From the NCBI RefSeq assembly GCF_001894945.1, contig NZ_BCXE01000018.1, forward strand, positions 1-50,325: a stretch of 50,325 bases of DNA, written 5' to 3'. How positions within the stretch are numbered: position 1 is the first letter of the stretch; each line of letters starts with the position of its first letter. Made by a program: the position numbers and the translations under genes. Origin of the DNA: Rhodococcus ruber NBRC 15591. GTDB taxonomy: Bacteria; Actinomycetota; Actinomycetes; Mycobacteriales; Mycobacteriaceae. Shown here in pieces: positions 37,864 to 46,499 of this stretch. Under the pieces are notes generated by a model. It ran no database searches. It saw only the letters and a list, made by a program, of their open reading frames with translations, and had not been told where the DNA came from.

Positions 37864-38778
37864 TCAGCGTCCGCGGGGGCGGCGCAGACCGAGCCGCGCG
37901 GCGGACTGCCGGGGCTGGGGGGCGCGCCGGATCCCGACCCGGCGGGGCCGCAGGGCGCGGTGCTCGGCGCGCAGGGCGCGCCGCTCGGACGGTTTGATGT
38001 TCCAGGTCTCCGGACGCGCCGCCACCCAGCGCTTGGAACGGACCGCGAACGGGATGTGCGCCAGGTACAGGCCGACGAGGACGAGCATGAGCACGTACGG
38101 GTAGGTGACCAGCGCGGCCGCCGCGACCGCCACGAGTACCAGCAGGACCACCGCGTAGCGCGGCGGGACGGACACCGACTTCATCGCCAGGGTCGGGATC
38201 TGACTGACGACGAGGGCGGCGGTGAGCAACGTCCAGACGGCCACCACCGGGTAGGAGTCCCACCAGCCGTCGCCCCACTGGACGTGCGCGGCGACCGGTG
38301 CCAGGGCGACGAGGGCACCGGCGGGGGACGGCACGCCGACGAAGTACTCGCGTGCGTACGCGGGCACCGTGTCGTCCTCGAGCAGCGTGTTGAACCGGGC
38401 GAGGCGCAGCACGATGCTGACCGCGTACAGCAGGGCGACGATCCAGCCGAAGGGGCTGCCGTCCAGCAGCGTCACGTACAGCACGAGGGCCGGCGCCACG
38501 CCGAACGCGACGGCGTCGGACAACGAGTCCAGTTCGGCGCCGATCTTGGTGGTGGCGTCGAGCAGGCGGGCGATGCGCCCGTCGAGGGAGTCCAGCACGG
38601 CCGCCGCACCGATCATGCCCAGCGCGGTGCCCAACTGGCCGTCGAGGGCGAACTTCACCGCCGACAGGCCGGCGGAGAGCGCGAGGATCGTGATGACGCT
38701 CGGCAGCAGCCGCACGGCCTGCGGACGCCCGCGGCGTCTGCGTTCCGGGGCTGCCTGGGATGCTGCGGACCGGCTCAC
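37864..38778 (-). CDS. pssA: CDP-diacylglycerol-serine O-phosphatidyltransferase
   Basis: PssA makes phosphatidylserine from CDP-diacylglycerol and serine. The 304-residue membrane protein has the full CDP-alcohol phosphotransferase motif: Asp63, Asp66, Gly67, Ala70, Arg71, Gly80, Asp84 and Asp88. About eight helices follow, then a strongly basic C-terminal tail of about 60 residues rich in Arg. The GTG start overlaps the psd stop by 4 nt, so PS synthesis and decarboxylation are coupled to yield phosphatidylethanolamine. Confidence 0.95.
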   Translation of the reverse strand: MSRSAASQAAPERRRRGRPQAVRLLPSVITILALSAGLSAVKFALDGQLGTALGMIGAAAVLDSLDGRIARLLDATTKIGAELDSLSDAVAFGVAPALVLYVTLLDGSPFGWIVALLYAVSIVLRLARFNTLLEDDTVPAYAREYFVGVPSPAGALVALAPVAAHVQWGDGWWDSYPVVAVWTLLTAALVVSQIPTLAMKSVSVPPRYAVVLLVLVAVAAAALVTYPYVLMLVLVGLYLAHIPFAVRSKRWVAARPETWNIKPSERRALRAEHRALRPRRVGIRRAPQPRQSAARLGLRRPRGR

Positions 38779-39488
38779 GGGAGCTGAGCGATGACGGTCT
38801 CGGCGCCGATCGTCTTCTGCCCGCGCTCGACGAGGAGAGTGCTGCCCGGGGGCAGGTAGGTGTCGACGCGGGAACCGAAACGGATCAGGCCGTAGGTGTC
38901 GCCGATCGGCAGCGTGTCACCCACCTGGGCGTCGCACACGATGCGGCGGGCGAGCAGCCCGGCGATCTGGACGACGGCCACGTCGGCTCCGTCGCGGGTC
39001 TCGAGCAGCATGCTGTTGCGCTCGTTGACTTCGCTGGCATCGGCGAGATCGGCCGAGAGGAACTGCCCCGGCCGGTGCACGACCTTGGTGACGGTGCCGC
39101 CGACGGGACTGCGCTGGACGTGCACGTCCAGCACGGAAAGGAAGATGCTCACCCGCGGCCGTGGTTCGGTACCCATCTCGAGTTCGGCGGGTGGCACCGC
39201 CGTGTCGACGAGGGCCACCTCCCCGTCGGCGGGCGCCACGACGACGCCGACCCGGTTCGGCGGCACCCGGTGCGGGTGCCGGAAGAACCCGGCGGTGGCG
39301 GCGGCCGAGACGAGGCCGGCGCGACGGATCCACTTGCGGTTGCGGCCGAGCGCCGCGACGGCGAGGGGCGCGGCGACGAAGGGGATGCCGGCCGGGTGGA
39401 GCGGTGGAATCGTCTTCCGGACCAGTTCGAGTACGTGTTCGACGCTGGTGGGCGGTGGGGTTCCGGGGGGTGTGGGCTTTCGGGCCAC
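38775..39488 (-). CDS. psd: Phosphatidylserine decarboxylase proenzyme
   Basis: This is the short Psd type, about 237 residues, which cuts itself to leave a pyruvoyl group on the small subunit. The cleavage site is Gly205-Ser206 in IRFGSRVD. Other family segments are [34 protein letters not shown] and NERNSML. The GTG at 39488 is preceded by GAGGAG only 2 nt away, so the exact start is uncertain. It is the first gene of psd-pssA and lies downstream of a terminator of the SRPBCC gene. Confidence 0.94.
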   Translation of the reverse strand: MARKPTPPGTPPPTSVEHVLELVRKTIPPLHPAGIPFVAAPLAVAALGRNRKWIRRAGLVSAAATAGFFRHPHRVPPNRVGVVVAPADGEVALVDTAVPPAELEMGTEPRPRVSIFLSVLDVHVQRSPVGGTVTKVVHRPGQFLSADLADASEVNERNSMLLETRDGADVAVVQIAGLLARRIVCDAQVGDTLPIGDTYGLIRFGSRVDTYLPPGSTLLVERGQKTIGAETVIAQLP

Positions 39489-39515
39489 GGCTCCTCTTAG
39501 TGTCGCGCGGTGTGA

Positions 39516-39538
39516 CCCGCGGGCGTGCGGCCCGCGGG
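39516..39538 (-). terminator. Hairpin terminator after the SRPBCC gene
   Basis: CCCGCGGGC (39516-39524) and GCCCGCGGG (39530-39538) form a perfect 9-bp stem with a 5-nt loop, 24 nt after the SRPBCC stop on the minus strand. Confidence 0.6.
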
Positions 39539-39562
39539 CTCTCACAGCCTACGCGAGGAGGG

Positions 39563-40030
39563 TCACCGGGCGAGGGCCGCGCCCTCCGCCTCCCGCTTGA
39601 TGCGCGCGAGGGTGGCGTTCATGCCGACCACCATGTCGTCGTCGAAGGCGGTGGCGCCACCGAGAACCTTGTCGATGAGGAACTGCGAGACCTTGCTGGT
39701 GCCGTTGGGGGCTTCCCGCCTCTGGATCACGCGGGTGCCGGTCTGCGTCGGTTCCAGCGCGAACGACCAGACGGTGCCGTTCTCCGCGACCCGGAAGCGG
39801 AGCAGGCGGCCCGGCTCGAACGAGAGCACCTTGGCGGTGGTGGGCCACACGAGCAGGCCCTTGCGGTTGATGTTGATCGTCTTGGTCCCCGCGCCGACGG
39901 GTCCGCCGAGGACGACCATCTTCCGGCACTGCGGGCTCCGCTCGCCCATCCGCTTCAGGTCGGAGATCACCTGCCACACCTGCTGCGGCGATGCGGTGAT
40001 CTCGACGGTGGCTTCGAGGGTCTTCGACAC
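39563..40030 (-). CDS. SRPBCC (START-like) family protein
   Basis: The 155-residue protein has the helix-grip fold of the polyketide cyclase/SRPBCC family: LEATVEITASPQQVWQVISDL at the start, a beta-rich centre and a long C-terminal helix. The fold encloses a hydrophobic pocket for lipids or aromatics. No catalytic residues can be assigned. The GTG at 40030 follows GGGAGGA by about 7 nt. It is a single-gene unit with its own terminator and an inverted repeat upstream. Confidence 0.85.
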   Translation of the reverse strand: MSKTLEATVEITASPQQVWQVISDLKRMGERSPQCRKMVVLGGPVGAGTKTININRKGLLVWPTTAKVLSFEPGRLLRFRVAENGTVWSFALEPTQTGTRVIQRREAPNGTSKVSQFLIDKVLGGATAFDDDMVVGMNATLARIKREAEGAALAR

Positions 40031-40053
40031 GGGGGTCCTCCCTGATCCTTCGC

Positions 40054-40068
40054 GTAACCGCGAGTTAC
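40054..40068. promoter_or_regulatory. Small inverted repeat upstream of the SRPBCC gene
   Basis: GTAAC (40054-40058) and GTTAC (40064-40068) flank CGCGA, 24 nt before the SRPBCC start on the minus strand. It could be an operator; the regulator is unknown. Confidence 0.4.
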
Positions 40069-40084
40069 AAGTAATTCCCGTCGA

Positions 40085-40597
40085 TCATAGCCGAGTTTGT
40101 GATGCGCACCACCGGAGGGTGTGCCGCCCGTCGAGGCCGGGGCCCCTCGGGAGGGTGGTGCCCTCTCGACCGGCGAGCGTTCGGCCGAGCAGTACCAGTC
40201 CCCACGGTCCGATCACCCAGATCGGCCACGGGTACACCGTCGCGCCGACGGCGATCGACACGATCGCCCAGATCACCAGGTTGATCGTCCCGGCTGCAGC
40301 CCACGCCGCCCACTCGATCCGCTGATGCGCGGGGAGTCGGGGGGCTGCGGTGCGGGCGGGGGTGCGGGCGGGAGTGCGAGCCGGGGCGCGGACGGGTGCG
40401 GGGGCGGGTGGGGGTGCTGCGGGAAGGTCGCTCAGCACGCGGCGCGCCTCGTCGGTGGTGACGGATCGGTACACCGCTCCGACGCGCTGGTCGAACTCGC
40501 CGATCGTGAGCCGGCCGGCGGTGAGGTGCCGGCCCAGCTCGTCGACGAGGCGTTCGCGTTCGGAGTCGGAGATGCGGATGCCGTCGGCGTAGTCCAT
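40085..40597 (-). CDS. DUF1707 domain membrane protein
   Basis: The 170-residue product starts with a DUF1707 domain (RISDSERERLVDELGRHLTAGRL, then EFDQRVGAVYRSVT), followed by a Pro/Ala/Arg linker with short PART repeats and a 2TM-like membrane pair (WAAAGTINLVIWAIVSIAVG, then WPIWVIGPWGLVLL). DUF1707 proteins are common in actinobacteria, often beside PadR regulators. The ATG has GGGAGG 5 nt upstream. It is divergent from the PadR gene and shares its palindrome-rich spacer. Confidence 0.87.
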   Translation of the reverse strand: MDYADGIRISDSERERLVDELGRHLTAGRLTIGEFDQRVGAVYRSVTTDEARRVLSDLPAAPPPAPAPVRAPARTPARTPARTAAPRLPAHQRIEWAAWAAAGTINLVIWAIVSIAVGATVYPWPIWVIGPWGLVLLGRTLAGREGTTLPRGPGLDGRHTLRWCASQTRL

Positions 40598-40645
40598 CGC
40601 TGCCTCCCGGAGGGGTCGAAGCGACCGAGGGTCTGCGGATGGAGG

Positions 40646-40694
40646 TTCCACAATGGAAGGTCGCTATCACCATGGTGGATATGCCACAGTGGAA
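40646..40694. promoter_or_regulatory. Operator-like array between the DUF1707 and PadR genes
   Basis: Three dyads lie in tandem: TTCCACAATGGAA (40646-40658), TATCACCATGGTGGATA (40665-40681) and CCACAGTGG (40684-40692). The first and third share CCACARTGGAA as a direct repeat. They cover the spacer between two divergent starts. Binding by the adjacent PadR protein is the obvious possibility, although the classical ATGT-N8-ACAT PadR site is not present. Confidence 0.65.
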
Positions 40695-40720
40695 TGTCAA
40701 CCCCCTGGAAGGTGCCGAAT

Positions 40721-41341
40721 ATGGCCGATCGCCCGTCCGAGGTCCCCGCGGCCCGTCCGCACGAGGTCCCCGCGGCGCGCCCGCTCGATGCCACTGCGGC
40801 GCGCCCGCTCGAGGCCACCGCGGCGCGCCCGCTCAATGCCACCGCGGCATCGCTGCTGGGATTCCTGCACGAAGGGCCGAAGACGGGGTGGGACCTGGTG
40901 GTGACCGCGCAGGAGCGGATCGGGAAGTTCTGGTCGATCACGACCAGCCAGGTGTACCGCGAACTCGCCGCGATGGAACGGACCGGTCTGGTCGAGGCCG
41001 GCGAGGTGGGCCCGCGCGACCGCAAGCCGTTCGCGCTCACCGGCGCCGGCCGGGCCGCGTTCGCCGAGTGGATCGAACGCGAACCCGGGCCGGAGAACAT
41101 CCGCTACCCGCTGCTGCTCACCGTCGCGTTCGGCAGGCACCTGCCCCCCGGCAGGCTGGCCGAGATGCTCGCCGTTCACCGTGTCGCCCACCAACGCCGG
41201 CTCGCCGACTACGAGCGCGCGGCCGCCGAGTGCGGTGCGGACCCGTACTCGTCGGCGACCCTGGACTTCGGCATCGTCTACGAACGAGCCGTGCTCGAGT
41301 GGTTCGACCGGGTCGAGGGCTCGTTGGGGGCGGACTCGTGA
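40721..41341 (+). CDS. PadR family transcriptional regulator
   Basis: The 206-residue protein has a repetitive N-terminus of about 45 residues, a PadR winged-helix domain (LLGFLHEGPKTGWDLV, then FWSITTSQVYRELAAMERTGLVEAGEV, with GPRDRKPFALTGAG as the wing) and a C-terminal dimerisation region. The ATG has GGAAGG 8 nt upstream. PadR proteins are usually repressors that respond to phenolics or drugs. Its array of palindromes upstream suggests control of itself and of the divergent DUF1707 gene. The following hutH gene may or may not be in its regulon. Confidence 0.92.
   Translation: MADRPSEVPAARPHEVPAARPLDATAARPLEATAARPLNATAASLLGFLHEGPKTGWDLVVTAQERIGKFWSITTSQVYRELAAMERTGLVEAGEVGPRDRKPFALTGAGRAAFAEWIEREPGPENIRYPLLLTVAFGRHLPPGRLAEMLAVHRVAHQRRLADYERAAAECGADPYSSATLDFGIVYERAVLEWFDRVEGSLGADS
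40739..40858 (+). repeat. Five 24-bp tandem units at the 5' end of the PadR gene
   Basis: Units start at 40739, 40763, 40787, 40811 and 40835. Units 2 to 4 end in the same GCGGCGCGCCCGCTC, unit 1 is close and unit 5 is partly diverged. They encode octapeptides of the type EVPAARPL/DATAARPL/EATAARPL ahead of the DNA-binding domain. Confidence 0.9.
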
Positions 41342-41497
41342 ACCCGGACGCCGTGTGAACCCGAGGCAGGCGACCGCGCCCCCGATCGAACCGGACCTGC
41401 CTCGGTCACCCAGCCGGCCTTGTCGCCGCGATTCCGCGGCGCACCGGCCGGTGCCCGGGACACAATCCGGATAGCGCGTATCGATCGGGAGGTGACC

Positions 41498-43039
41498 GTG
41501 GCCGGGGAGGTCGTCGTCGGGGTCGGTCCCGTCGCCGCGGACGACGTCCTGCGCGTGGCGCGGTCCGGTGTGCCGGTCCGGATCTCCGCGGAGGCGCTCG
41601 CTCTCGTCGGCGCCGCCCGCGCAGTGGTCGACGCGCTCGCCCACGACCCCCGGGCCGCGTACGGCATCACCACCGGCTTCGGCGCGCTCGCCACCCGCCA
41701 CATTCCGCCGGAATCACGAATCGATCTGCAGCGCAGCATAATCCGATCCCACGCCGCCGGGACCGGCCCCGAGGTGGAACGGGAGGTGGTCCGCGCGATG
41801 ATGCTGCTGCGCCTGTCGACCTTCGCCACCGGGCACACCGGGGTCCGTCCCGGGACGGCCACGGCCTACGCCGCGATGCTGAATGCGGGCATCACCCCGG
41901 TGGTGCCCGAGCACGGCAGCCTCGGCTGCTCCGGGGATCTCGCGCCCCTCGCCCACGTGGCCCTCGCACTCACCGGCGAGGGCGACGTCCGCGACGCCGC
42001 GGGCAGGCTCGTACCGGCCGCACAGGCTCTCGCCGCGGCGGGCCTCGATCCCGTCGTGCTCGCCGAGAAGGAAGGACTCGCCCTCGTCAACGGCACCGAC
42101 GGGATGCTGGGCATGCTGGTCCTCGCGTGCCACGATCTGCGCGCCTTGCTGCGGCTCGCCGACGTCACGGCCGCGATGAGCACCGAAGCGCTGCTCGGCA
42201 CGGACCGGGTCTTCGCCGCCGACCTGCACGCCCTGCGGCCGCACCCCGGCCAGGCGGTGGCCGCCGCCAACATGACCCGGCTCCTCGCCGGTTCCGCCGT
42301 CGTGGCCAGCCACCGCACCCCCGACTGCCCGGTGGTGCAGGACGCCTACTCGCTGCGGTGCGCCCCGCAGGTCGCGGGAGCGGCCCGCGACACCCTCGTC
42401 CACGCCGAGCAGGTCGCCGCGCGCGAACTCGCCTCCGCGATCGACAACCCCGTCGTCACCGGCGACGGCCGGATCGAATCGAACGGCAACTTCCACGGCG
42501 CCCCGCTGGCGTACGCCCTCGACTTCCTCGCGATCGTCGTCGCCGACGTCGCGAGCATCAGCGAGCGCCGCACCGACCGGCTGCTCGACGTGGCCCGCAG
42601 CCACGGCCTGCCGCCGTTCCTCGCCCACGACCCCGGCGTCGACAGCGGGCACATGATCGCCCAGTACACCCAGGCCGCGCTCGTCGCCGACCTCAAACGC
42701 CTCGCCGTGCCGGCCAGTGTCGACTCCGTTCCGTCGTCGGCCATGCAGGAGGACCACGTGTCGATGGGCTGGTCCGCTGCCCGCAAGCTGCGCCGCAGCC
42801 TCGACGCACTGACCCGCGTCCTGGCCATCGAGGCCCTGACCGCGGCGCGCGCCCTGGACCTGCGTGCCCCGCTTGCTCCGGCGCCCGGGACCGGCGCTGT
42901 CGTCGCCGCACTCCGCCGGTACGTGGCCGGGCCCGGCCCGGACCGGTGGCTCGGTCCCGAGATCGACGTCGCGGTCCGGCTCGCCGCGAGCGGGGAACTC
43001 GTCGCCGCGGCGGAGGCGGCGATCGGGGCGCTGGACTGA
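41498..43039 (+). CDS. hutH: Histidine ammonia-lyase
   Basis: HutH converts histidine to urocanate and ammonia, the first step of histidine degradation. The protein has 513 residues. The MIO prosthetic group should form from Cys144-Ser145-Gly146 (GSLGCSGDLAPLAH), with Cys in place of the usual Ala, as I recall for actinobacterial enzymes. The catalytic Tyr is in YGITTGFG (residue 55), and the QEDHVSMG and NGNFHG motifs are present. The GTG at 41498 has GGGAGG 5 nt upstream; a GTG at 41492 overlaps that site and is less likely. It faces the hutU-hutI-hutG operon, ending 3 nt from the FAD oxidoreductase stop. The spacer before it (41342-41497) shows no clear operator. Confidence 0.96.
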   Translation: MAGEVVVGVGPVAADDVLRVARSGVPVRISAEALALVGAARAVVDALAHDPRAAYGITTGFGALATRHIPPESRIDLQRSIIRSHAAGTGPEVEREVVRAMMLLRLSTFATGHTGVRPGTATAYAAMLNAGITPVVPEHGSLGCSGDLAPLAHVALALTGEGDVRDAAGRLVPAAQALAAAGLDPVVLAEKEGLALVNGTDGMLGMLVLACHDLRALLRLADVTAAMSTEALLGTDRVFAADLHALRPHPGQAVAAANMTRLLAGSAVVASHRTPDCPVVQDAYSLRCAPQVAGAARDTLVHAEQVAARELASAIDNPVVTGDGRIESNGNFHGAPLAYALDFLAIVVADVASISERRTDRLLDVARSHGLPPFLAHDPGVDSGHMIAQYTQAALVADLKRLAVPASVDSVPSSAMQEDHVSMGWSAARKLRRSLDALTRVLAIEALTAARALDLRAPLAPAPGTGAVVAALRRYVAGPGPDRWLGPEIDVAVRLAASGELVAAAEAAIGALD

Positions 43040-43042
43040 TCG

Positions 43043-44281
43043 TCAGCGCAGCGGATCGAAGTGCCGCAGGACCGCCGCCGGCGTACCGGTCATCGCGTCG
43101 GCCAGCAGCCGCCCGGTCAGCGGGCCGAGCGCCACCCCCCACATGCCGTGACCGCCGGCGACGAACACGCGCGCCGAGCGGGTCCCCCCGACCAGTGGCA
43201 GACCGTCCGGGGTGCAGGGACGCGAGCCCACCCATTCCTCCGTGCGGGCGGACCAGTCGATGCCGGTGAGCAGCGGCCGTGCGGCGTCGACGATGGCCTG
43301 GATCCGGCGCGGGTCGAGCGGGGCGTCGGGCCGCCGGAACTCCATCATCCCGGCGATGCGGAACCGGTCGTGCAGCGGCGTGCACGCGACCCGCTGGGCC
43401 GGGAAGTAGATCGGGTTCTTCGGCAGGTCCGCCGGGCGCACGCTGAAGCTGTACCCGCGGCCGGCCTGAACCGGCGTCCGGACCCCGAACGGCCGGGCCA
43501 GGTCGGTCAGCCGGGCGCCGGTGGCCAGCACCACCGCATCCGCCGTCCGGTCCGTGCCGTCGGTACCGACTACCCGCACACCCCGGGCGTCGTCCCGGAC
43601 CGCCTGCACCTCGCATCCGGTGACGACCGCACCGCCGCGGTCACGCACCGAGTCCGCCAGTGCGGCGACGAACCGCGGCGGATCGACGAACCGCTGCCCC
43701 CGCAGCCGGATCCCGGCCCGCACCCCGTCGCCGAGCAGTGGTTCCAGAGTGCGGATCGTGTCCCCGTCGAGCAGGTCGAAATCCACCTCGCCGCCGGCCG
43801 CCACCACCTGCCGGAACTCCTCGACGAGGACGCGACGGTCGTCCTCGGACGCGAACGCGGCCAGGAACGGATCCGCCGGGCGGGTCTGTTCGACGACACC
43901 GCCGCGGGCCAGATCGTCGTAGGCGCCCAGCGCGCTCCGGTTCACCTCGGCGAACACGGTCATCGCCGCCCGCCACCGGCGGGGGGTGCAGTGCCGCGCG
44001 AAGCCCACCAGGAACCGCCACAACCGCAGGTCGACCGCGGGCGGCACGTACACGGGCGACGACGGCGTGAGCATCGATCGGATCCCGTACCGCAGCACCG
44101 CCGGTTCCGGCAGCGGCAGCGTCAGCGCGGGCGCCAGCCAGCCGGCGTTGCCCCACGACGCATCCGCCGCCACCCCGGTCCGGTCGAGCACCGTGACCTC
44201 GACGCCGCGCTCCTGCAGGAACCACGCCGTCGACAGGCCGGCGAAGCCCGCCCCGACGACGACGACCCGACGAATCGCCAT
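43043..44281 (-). CDS. DadA-like FAD-dependent amino acid oxidoreductase
   Basis: The 412-residue protein has the FAD-binding motif VVVGAGFAGLSTAWFL at residues about 6-21 and the D-amino acid dehydrogenase architecture, with GNAGWLAP after the FAD domain, the GYSFSV segment and the C-terminal GGHGMWGVALGP motif. It should oxidise the amine of an amino acid and pass electrons to a quinone or acceptor. It is the last gene after hutU-hutI-hutG with 37 nt before it, which suggests a link to amino acid catabolism. The substrate is not known; D-histidine, D-glutamate or another amine are untested ideas. The ATG has GGGAG 7 nt upstream. Confidence 0.88.
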   Translation of the reverse strand: MAIRRVVVVGAGFAGLSTAWFLQERGVEVTVLDRTGVAADASWGNAGWLAPALTLPLPEPAVLRYGIRSMLTPSSPVYVPPAVDLRLWRFLVGFARHCTPRRWRAAMTVFAEVNRSALGAYDDLARGGVVEQTRPADPFLAAFASEDDRRVLVEEFRQVVAAGGEVDFDLLDGDTIRTLEPLLGDGVRAGIRLRGQRFVDPPRFVAALADSVRDRGGAVVTGCEVQAVRDDARGVRVVGTDGTDRTADAVVLATGARLTDLARPFGVRTPVQAGRGYSFSVRPADLPKNPIYFPAQRVACTPLHDRFRIAGMMEFRRPDAPLDPRRIQAIVDAARPLLTGIDWSARTEEWVGSRPCTPDGLPLVGGTRSARVFVAGGHGMWGVALGPLTGRLLADAMTGTPAAVLRHFDPLR

Positions 44282-44318
44282 GACGCACTCCCGATCTCGA
44301 GGTACCCCATCACCTCCA

Positions 44319-45314
44319 TCATGGACCGCCGGCGGGTTCGGTGCCCGCGAACCGAGGGTGGCCGTCGTCCGGCCGGCCCGTGACGATCCGGTGGATCAGC
44401 CGCGCCGCCGCCCGCGCCGTCCGCCCGTCGACGTCGAAGGCCGGCGCCAGTTCGGCGACGTCGACGAGCGCGAGCCGGCCGCTGCGCGCCACGACGTCGC
44501 ACACGTGCTGCACCACCTCGAACGCGACCCCGCAGGCCGCCGGGGCGCTCACCCCGGGCGCCACCCAGCCGGGCAGCACATCGAGATCGATCGTCAGATG
44601 CACCGCGTCCAGCTCGCGGACGAACTCCTCCACGAACGTCTCCACGACGGGCAGGTTCGTGGCGCGGCACTCGTCGTCCAGCAGGTACCGCGCCCCGATC
44701 GCGTCCGCGGCGGCGAACAGCGCGGCCGTGTTGCTCGGCTGCGCGATGCCCACCACCGCGTAGCGCAGCGACCGGCCCTGCTCGCGTTCGCGCTCGGCCA
44801 TCTGCCGGAACGGGGTGCCCGACGTCGCGACGGGCGCGGCCCGCAGGTCGAAGTGCGCGTCCAGGTTCAGCACGCCCCACCGGGCCCCGGCCCGCGCGGC
44901 CGCGGACCCCGCCCAGCCCAGGTAGCTGCCGAAGGCGACCTCGTGCCCGCCGCCGAGAACCACCACCGCGTGCTTCGCGTCGAGCAGCGCGGCGACCGCG
45001 GCACCGAGACGGCGCTGCCCGTCGTCGAGGGCGCCGCCGCGCACCTCGATGTCACCGGCATCGTGGATGACGGCCGGCGCGGGCAGCGCCAGCGACGCCA
45101 GGGCGCGCCGCAACGCGACCGGCCCGTCCACCGCGCCGGCCCGCCCCTGGTTGCGGCGCACGCCCTCGTCACTGCGGAATCCGATCAGGACCTGAGCCCG
45201 CGCCGCGTCCGCCGGCAGCGGCGAGACCACGCCGTGCCAGCGCAGGTGTTCGACACCGGGCCCGTCGTCGCGGCCCGTCCACGGCACCGGCGGCACGTCG
45301 ACCGGAATCGTCAC
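44319..45314 (-). CDS. hutG: Formimidoylglutamase
   Basis: HutG of the arginase/ureohydrolase family hydrolyses N-formimidoyl-glutamate to glutamate and formamide, the last step of the hut pathway. The 331-residue protein has the Mn-binding segments [18 protein letters not shown] and [18 protein letters not shown]. It starts with GTG overlapping the hutI stop by 4 nt. An arginase or agmatinase role is possible by sequence alone, but the hut context decides for formimidoylglutamase. Confidence 0.92.
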   Translation of the reverse strand: MTIPVDVPPVPWTGRDDGPGVEHLRWHGVVSPLPADAARAQVLIGFRSDEGVRRNQGRAGAVDGPVALRRALASLALPAPAVIHDAGDIEVRGGALDDGQRRLGAAVAALLDAKHAVVVLGGGHEVAFGSYLGWAGSAAARAGARWGVLNLDAHFDLRAAPVATSGTPFRQMAEREREQGRSLRYAVVGIAQPSNTAALFAAADAIGARYLLDDECRATNLPVVETFVEEFVRELDAVHLTIDLDVLPGWVAPGVSAPAACGVAFEVVQHVCDVVARSGRLALVDVAELAPAFDVDGRTARAAARLIHRIVTGRPDDGHPRFAGTEPAGGP

Positions 45315-46495
45315 ATCAAAAGTCCCTCCAGCCAGACCTCACGGATCAGCTGCACACCCGGCCGATACGCCAGGTGCAGATACGACGGGGCGTCCAGCGC
45401 GATCAGATCTGCCCGTGCGCCCTCCCGGACGACGCCGACATCGGTGCGGCGCAACGCCGCGGCGCCACCGGCGGTCGCCGCACCGACCGCCTCCTCCGGG
45501 CTCATGTGCATCTCACGCACCGCCAGCGCGACGCAGAACGGCATGCTCGTCAGGTACGAGGTGCCGGGGTTGCAGTCGGTGGCCAGGGCGACGGTCACGC
45601 CCGCGTCCAGCAGTGCCCGCGCGTCCGGATACCGGTTGCGCGTGCAGAAGTCGGCGCCCGGCAGCAGCGTCGCGACCGTGCCGGAACCGGCGAGCGCCGC
45701 CACGTCCGCCGCCGTCGTGTACGTGACGTGGTCCACCGACGCCGCGCCGAGCTCCACCGCCAGCTGCACGCCGGGCCCGGGACCGAGCTGGTTGCCGTGC
45801 ACCCGCGGGGTGAGGCCGTGCGCCATCCCCGCCTGCAGCACGGCCCGGCACTGATCGGCGTCGAACGCGCCCCGCTCGCAGAACACGTCGATCCACCTGG
45901 CGTGCGGAGCGCACGCGGGAACCATCTCCTCGCACACCAGCCGGACGTAGTCGTCGGGGCGGCCCGCGAACTCCGGCGGCACGACGTGCGCGGCGAGCAA
46001 CGTCGTCTCGGGTGTGTACACCTCGGCGATCTGCAGGCTGCGCAGTTCGTCGGCGACGGACTGGCCGTACCCGGACTTGCACTCGACCGTCGTCGTCCCG
46101 GACCCCCAGCCCTCCGCGACGAGCCGCGACGCCGTCGCCGCGAGCGCGCGATCGGTCGCCGCGCGGGTCGCCGCGATCGTCGTGGCGATCCCACCGGCCG
46201 TGTAGGGCACACCGGCCATCCGGGCGGCGAACTCCTCGGCGCGCTCACCGGCGAACACGAGATGGGCGTGACTGTCCACGAACCCGGGCAGCACGGCTCG
46301 GCCCTGCAGGTCGTGCCGGGTCTCGGCGGCGCCCTCGGGGATCCGTGCGCTCGGCCCCACCCACCGCACCAGACCCTCGCCGACGACGACGGCGGCGTCG
46401 ACGAGCACCCCCAGCGGGCCCCGGCCCAGCTCCGGGTCGTTCGTGACGAGGCAGCCGATGTTGTCGAGCAGGGTCCAGTTCCGTCCGGGCGACAT
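45311..46495 (-). CDS. hutI: Imidazolonepropionase
   Basis: HutI is an amidohydrolase that opens imidazolone propionate to formimidoyl-glutamate. The 394-residue protein has the metal-binding [35 protein letters not shown] and [12 protein letters not shown] segments expected for the family. The ATG at 46495 has GGGAGAG within the end of hutU, 4 nt after whose stop it lies. It is the second gene of the hut operon. Confidence 0.95.
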   Translation of the reverse strand: MSPGRNWTLLDNIGCLVTNDPELGRGPLGVLVDAAVVVGEGLVRWVGPSARIPEGAAETRHDLQGRAVLPGFVDSHAHLVFAGERAEEFAARMAGVPYTAGGIATTIAATRAATDRALAATASRLVAEGWGSGTTTVECKSGYGQSVADELRSLQIAEVYTPETTLLAAHVVPPEFAGRPDDYVRLVCEEMVPACAPHARWIDVFCERGAFDADQCRAVLQAGMAHGLTPRVHGNQLGPGPGVQLAVELGAASVDHVTYTTAADVAALAGSGTVATLLPGADFCTRNRYPDARALLDAGVTVALATDCNPGTSYLTSMPFCVALAVREMHMSPEEAVGAATAGGAAALRRTDVGVVREGARADLIALDAPSYLHLAYRPGVQLIREVWLEGLLM

Positions 46496-46499
46496 GGCG

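Noticed and set aside
36259-38787. 842-codon plus-strand open frame opposite the CDC48-like ATPase and pssA
   Set aside because: Same reasoning: antisense to coding sequence with intact motifs and without its own start signal.
40646-40694. Search for the classical PadR site ATGT-N8-ACAT
   Set aside because: No such pair is present in the spacer; the dyads found are of a different type.
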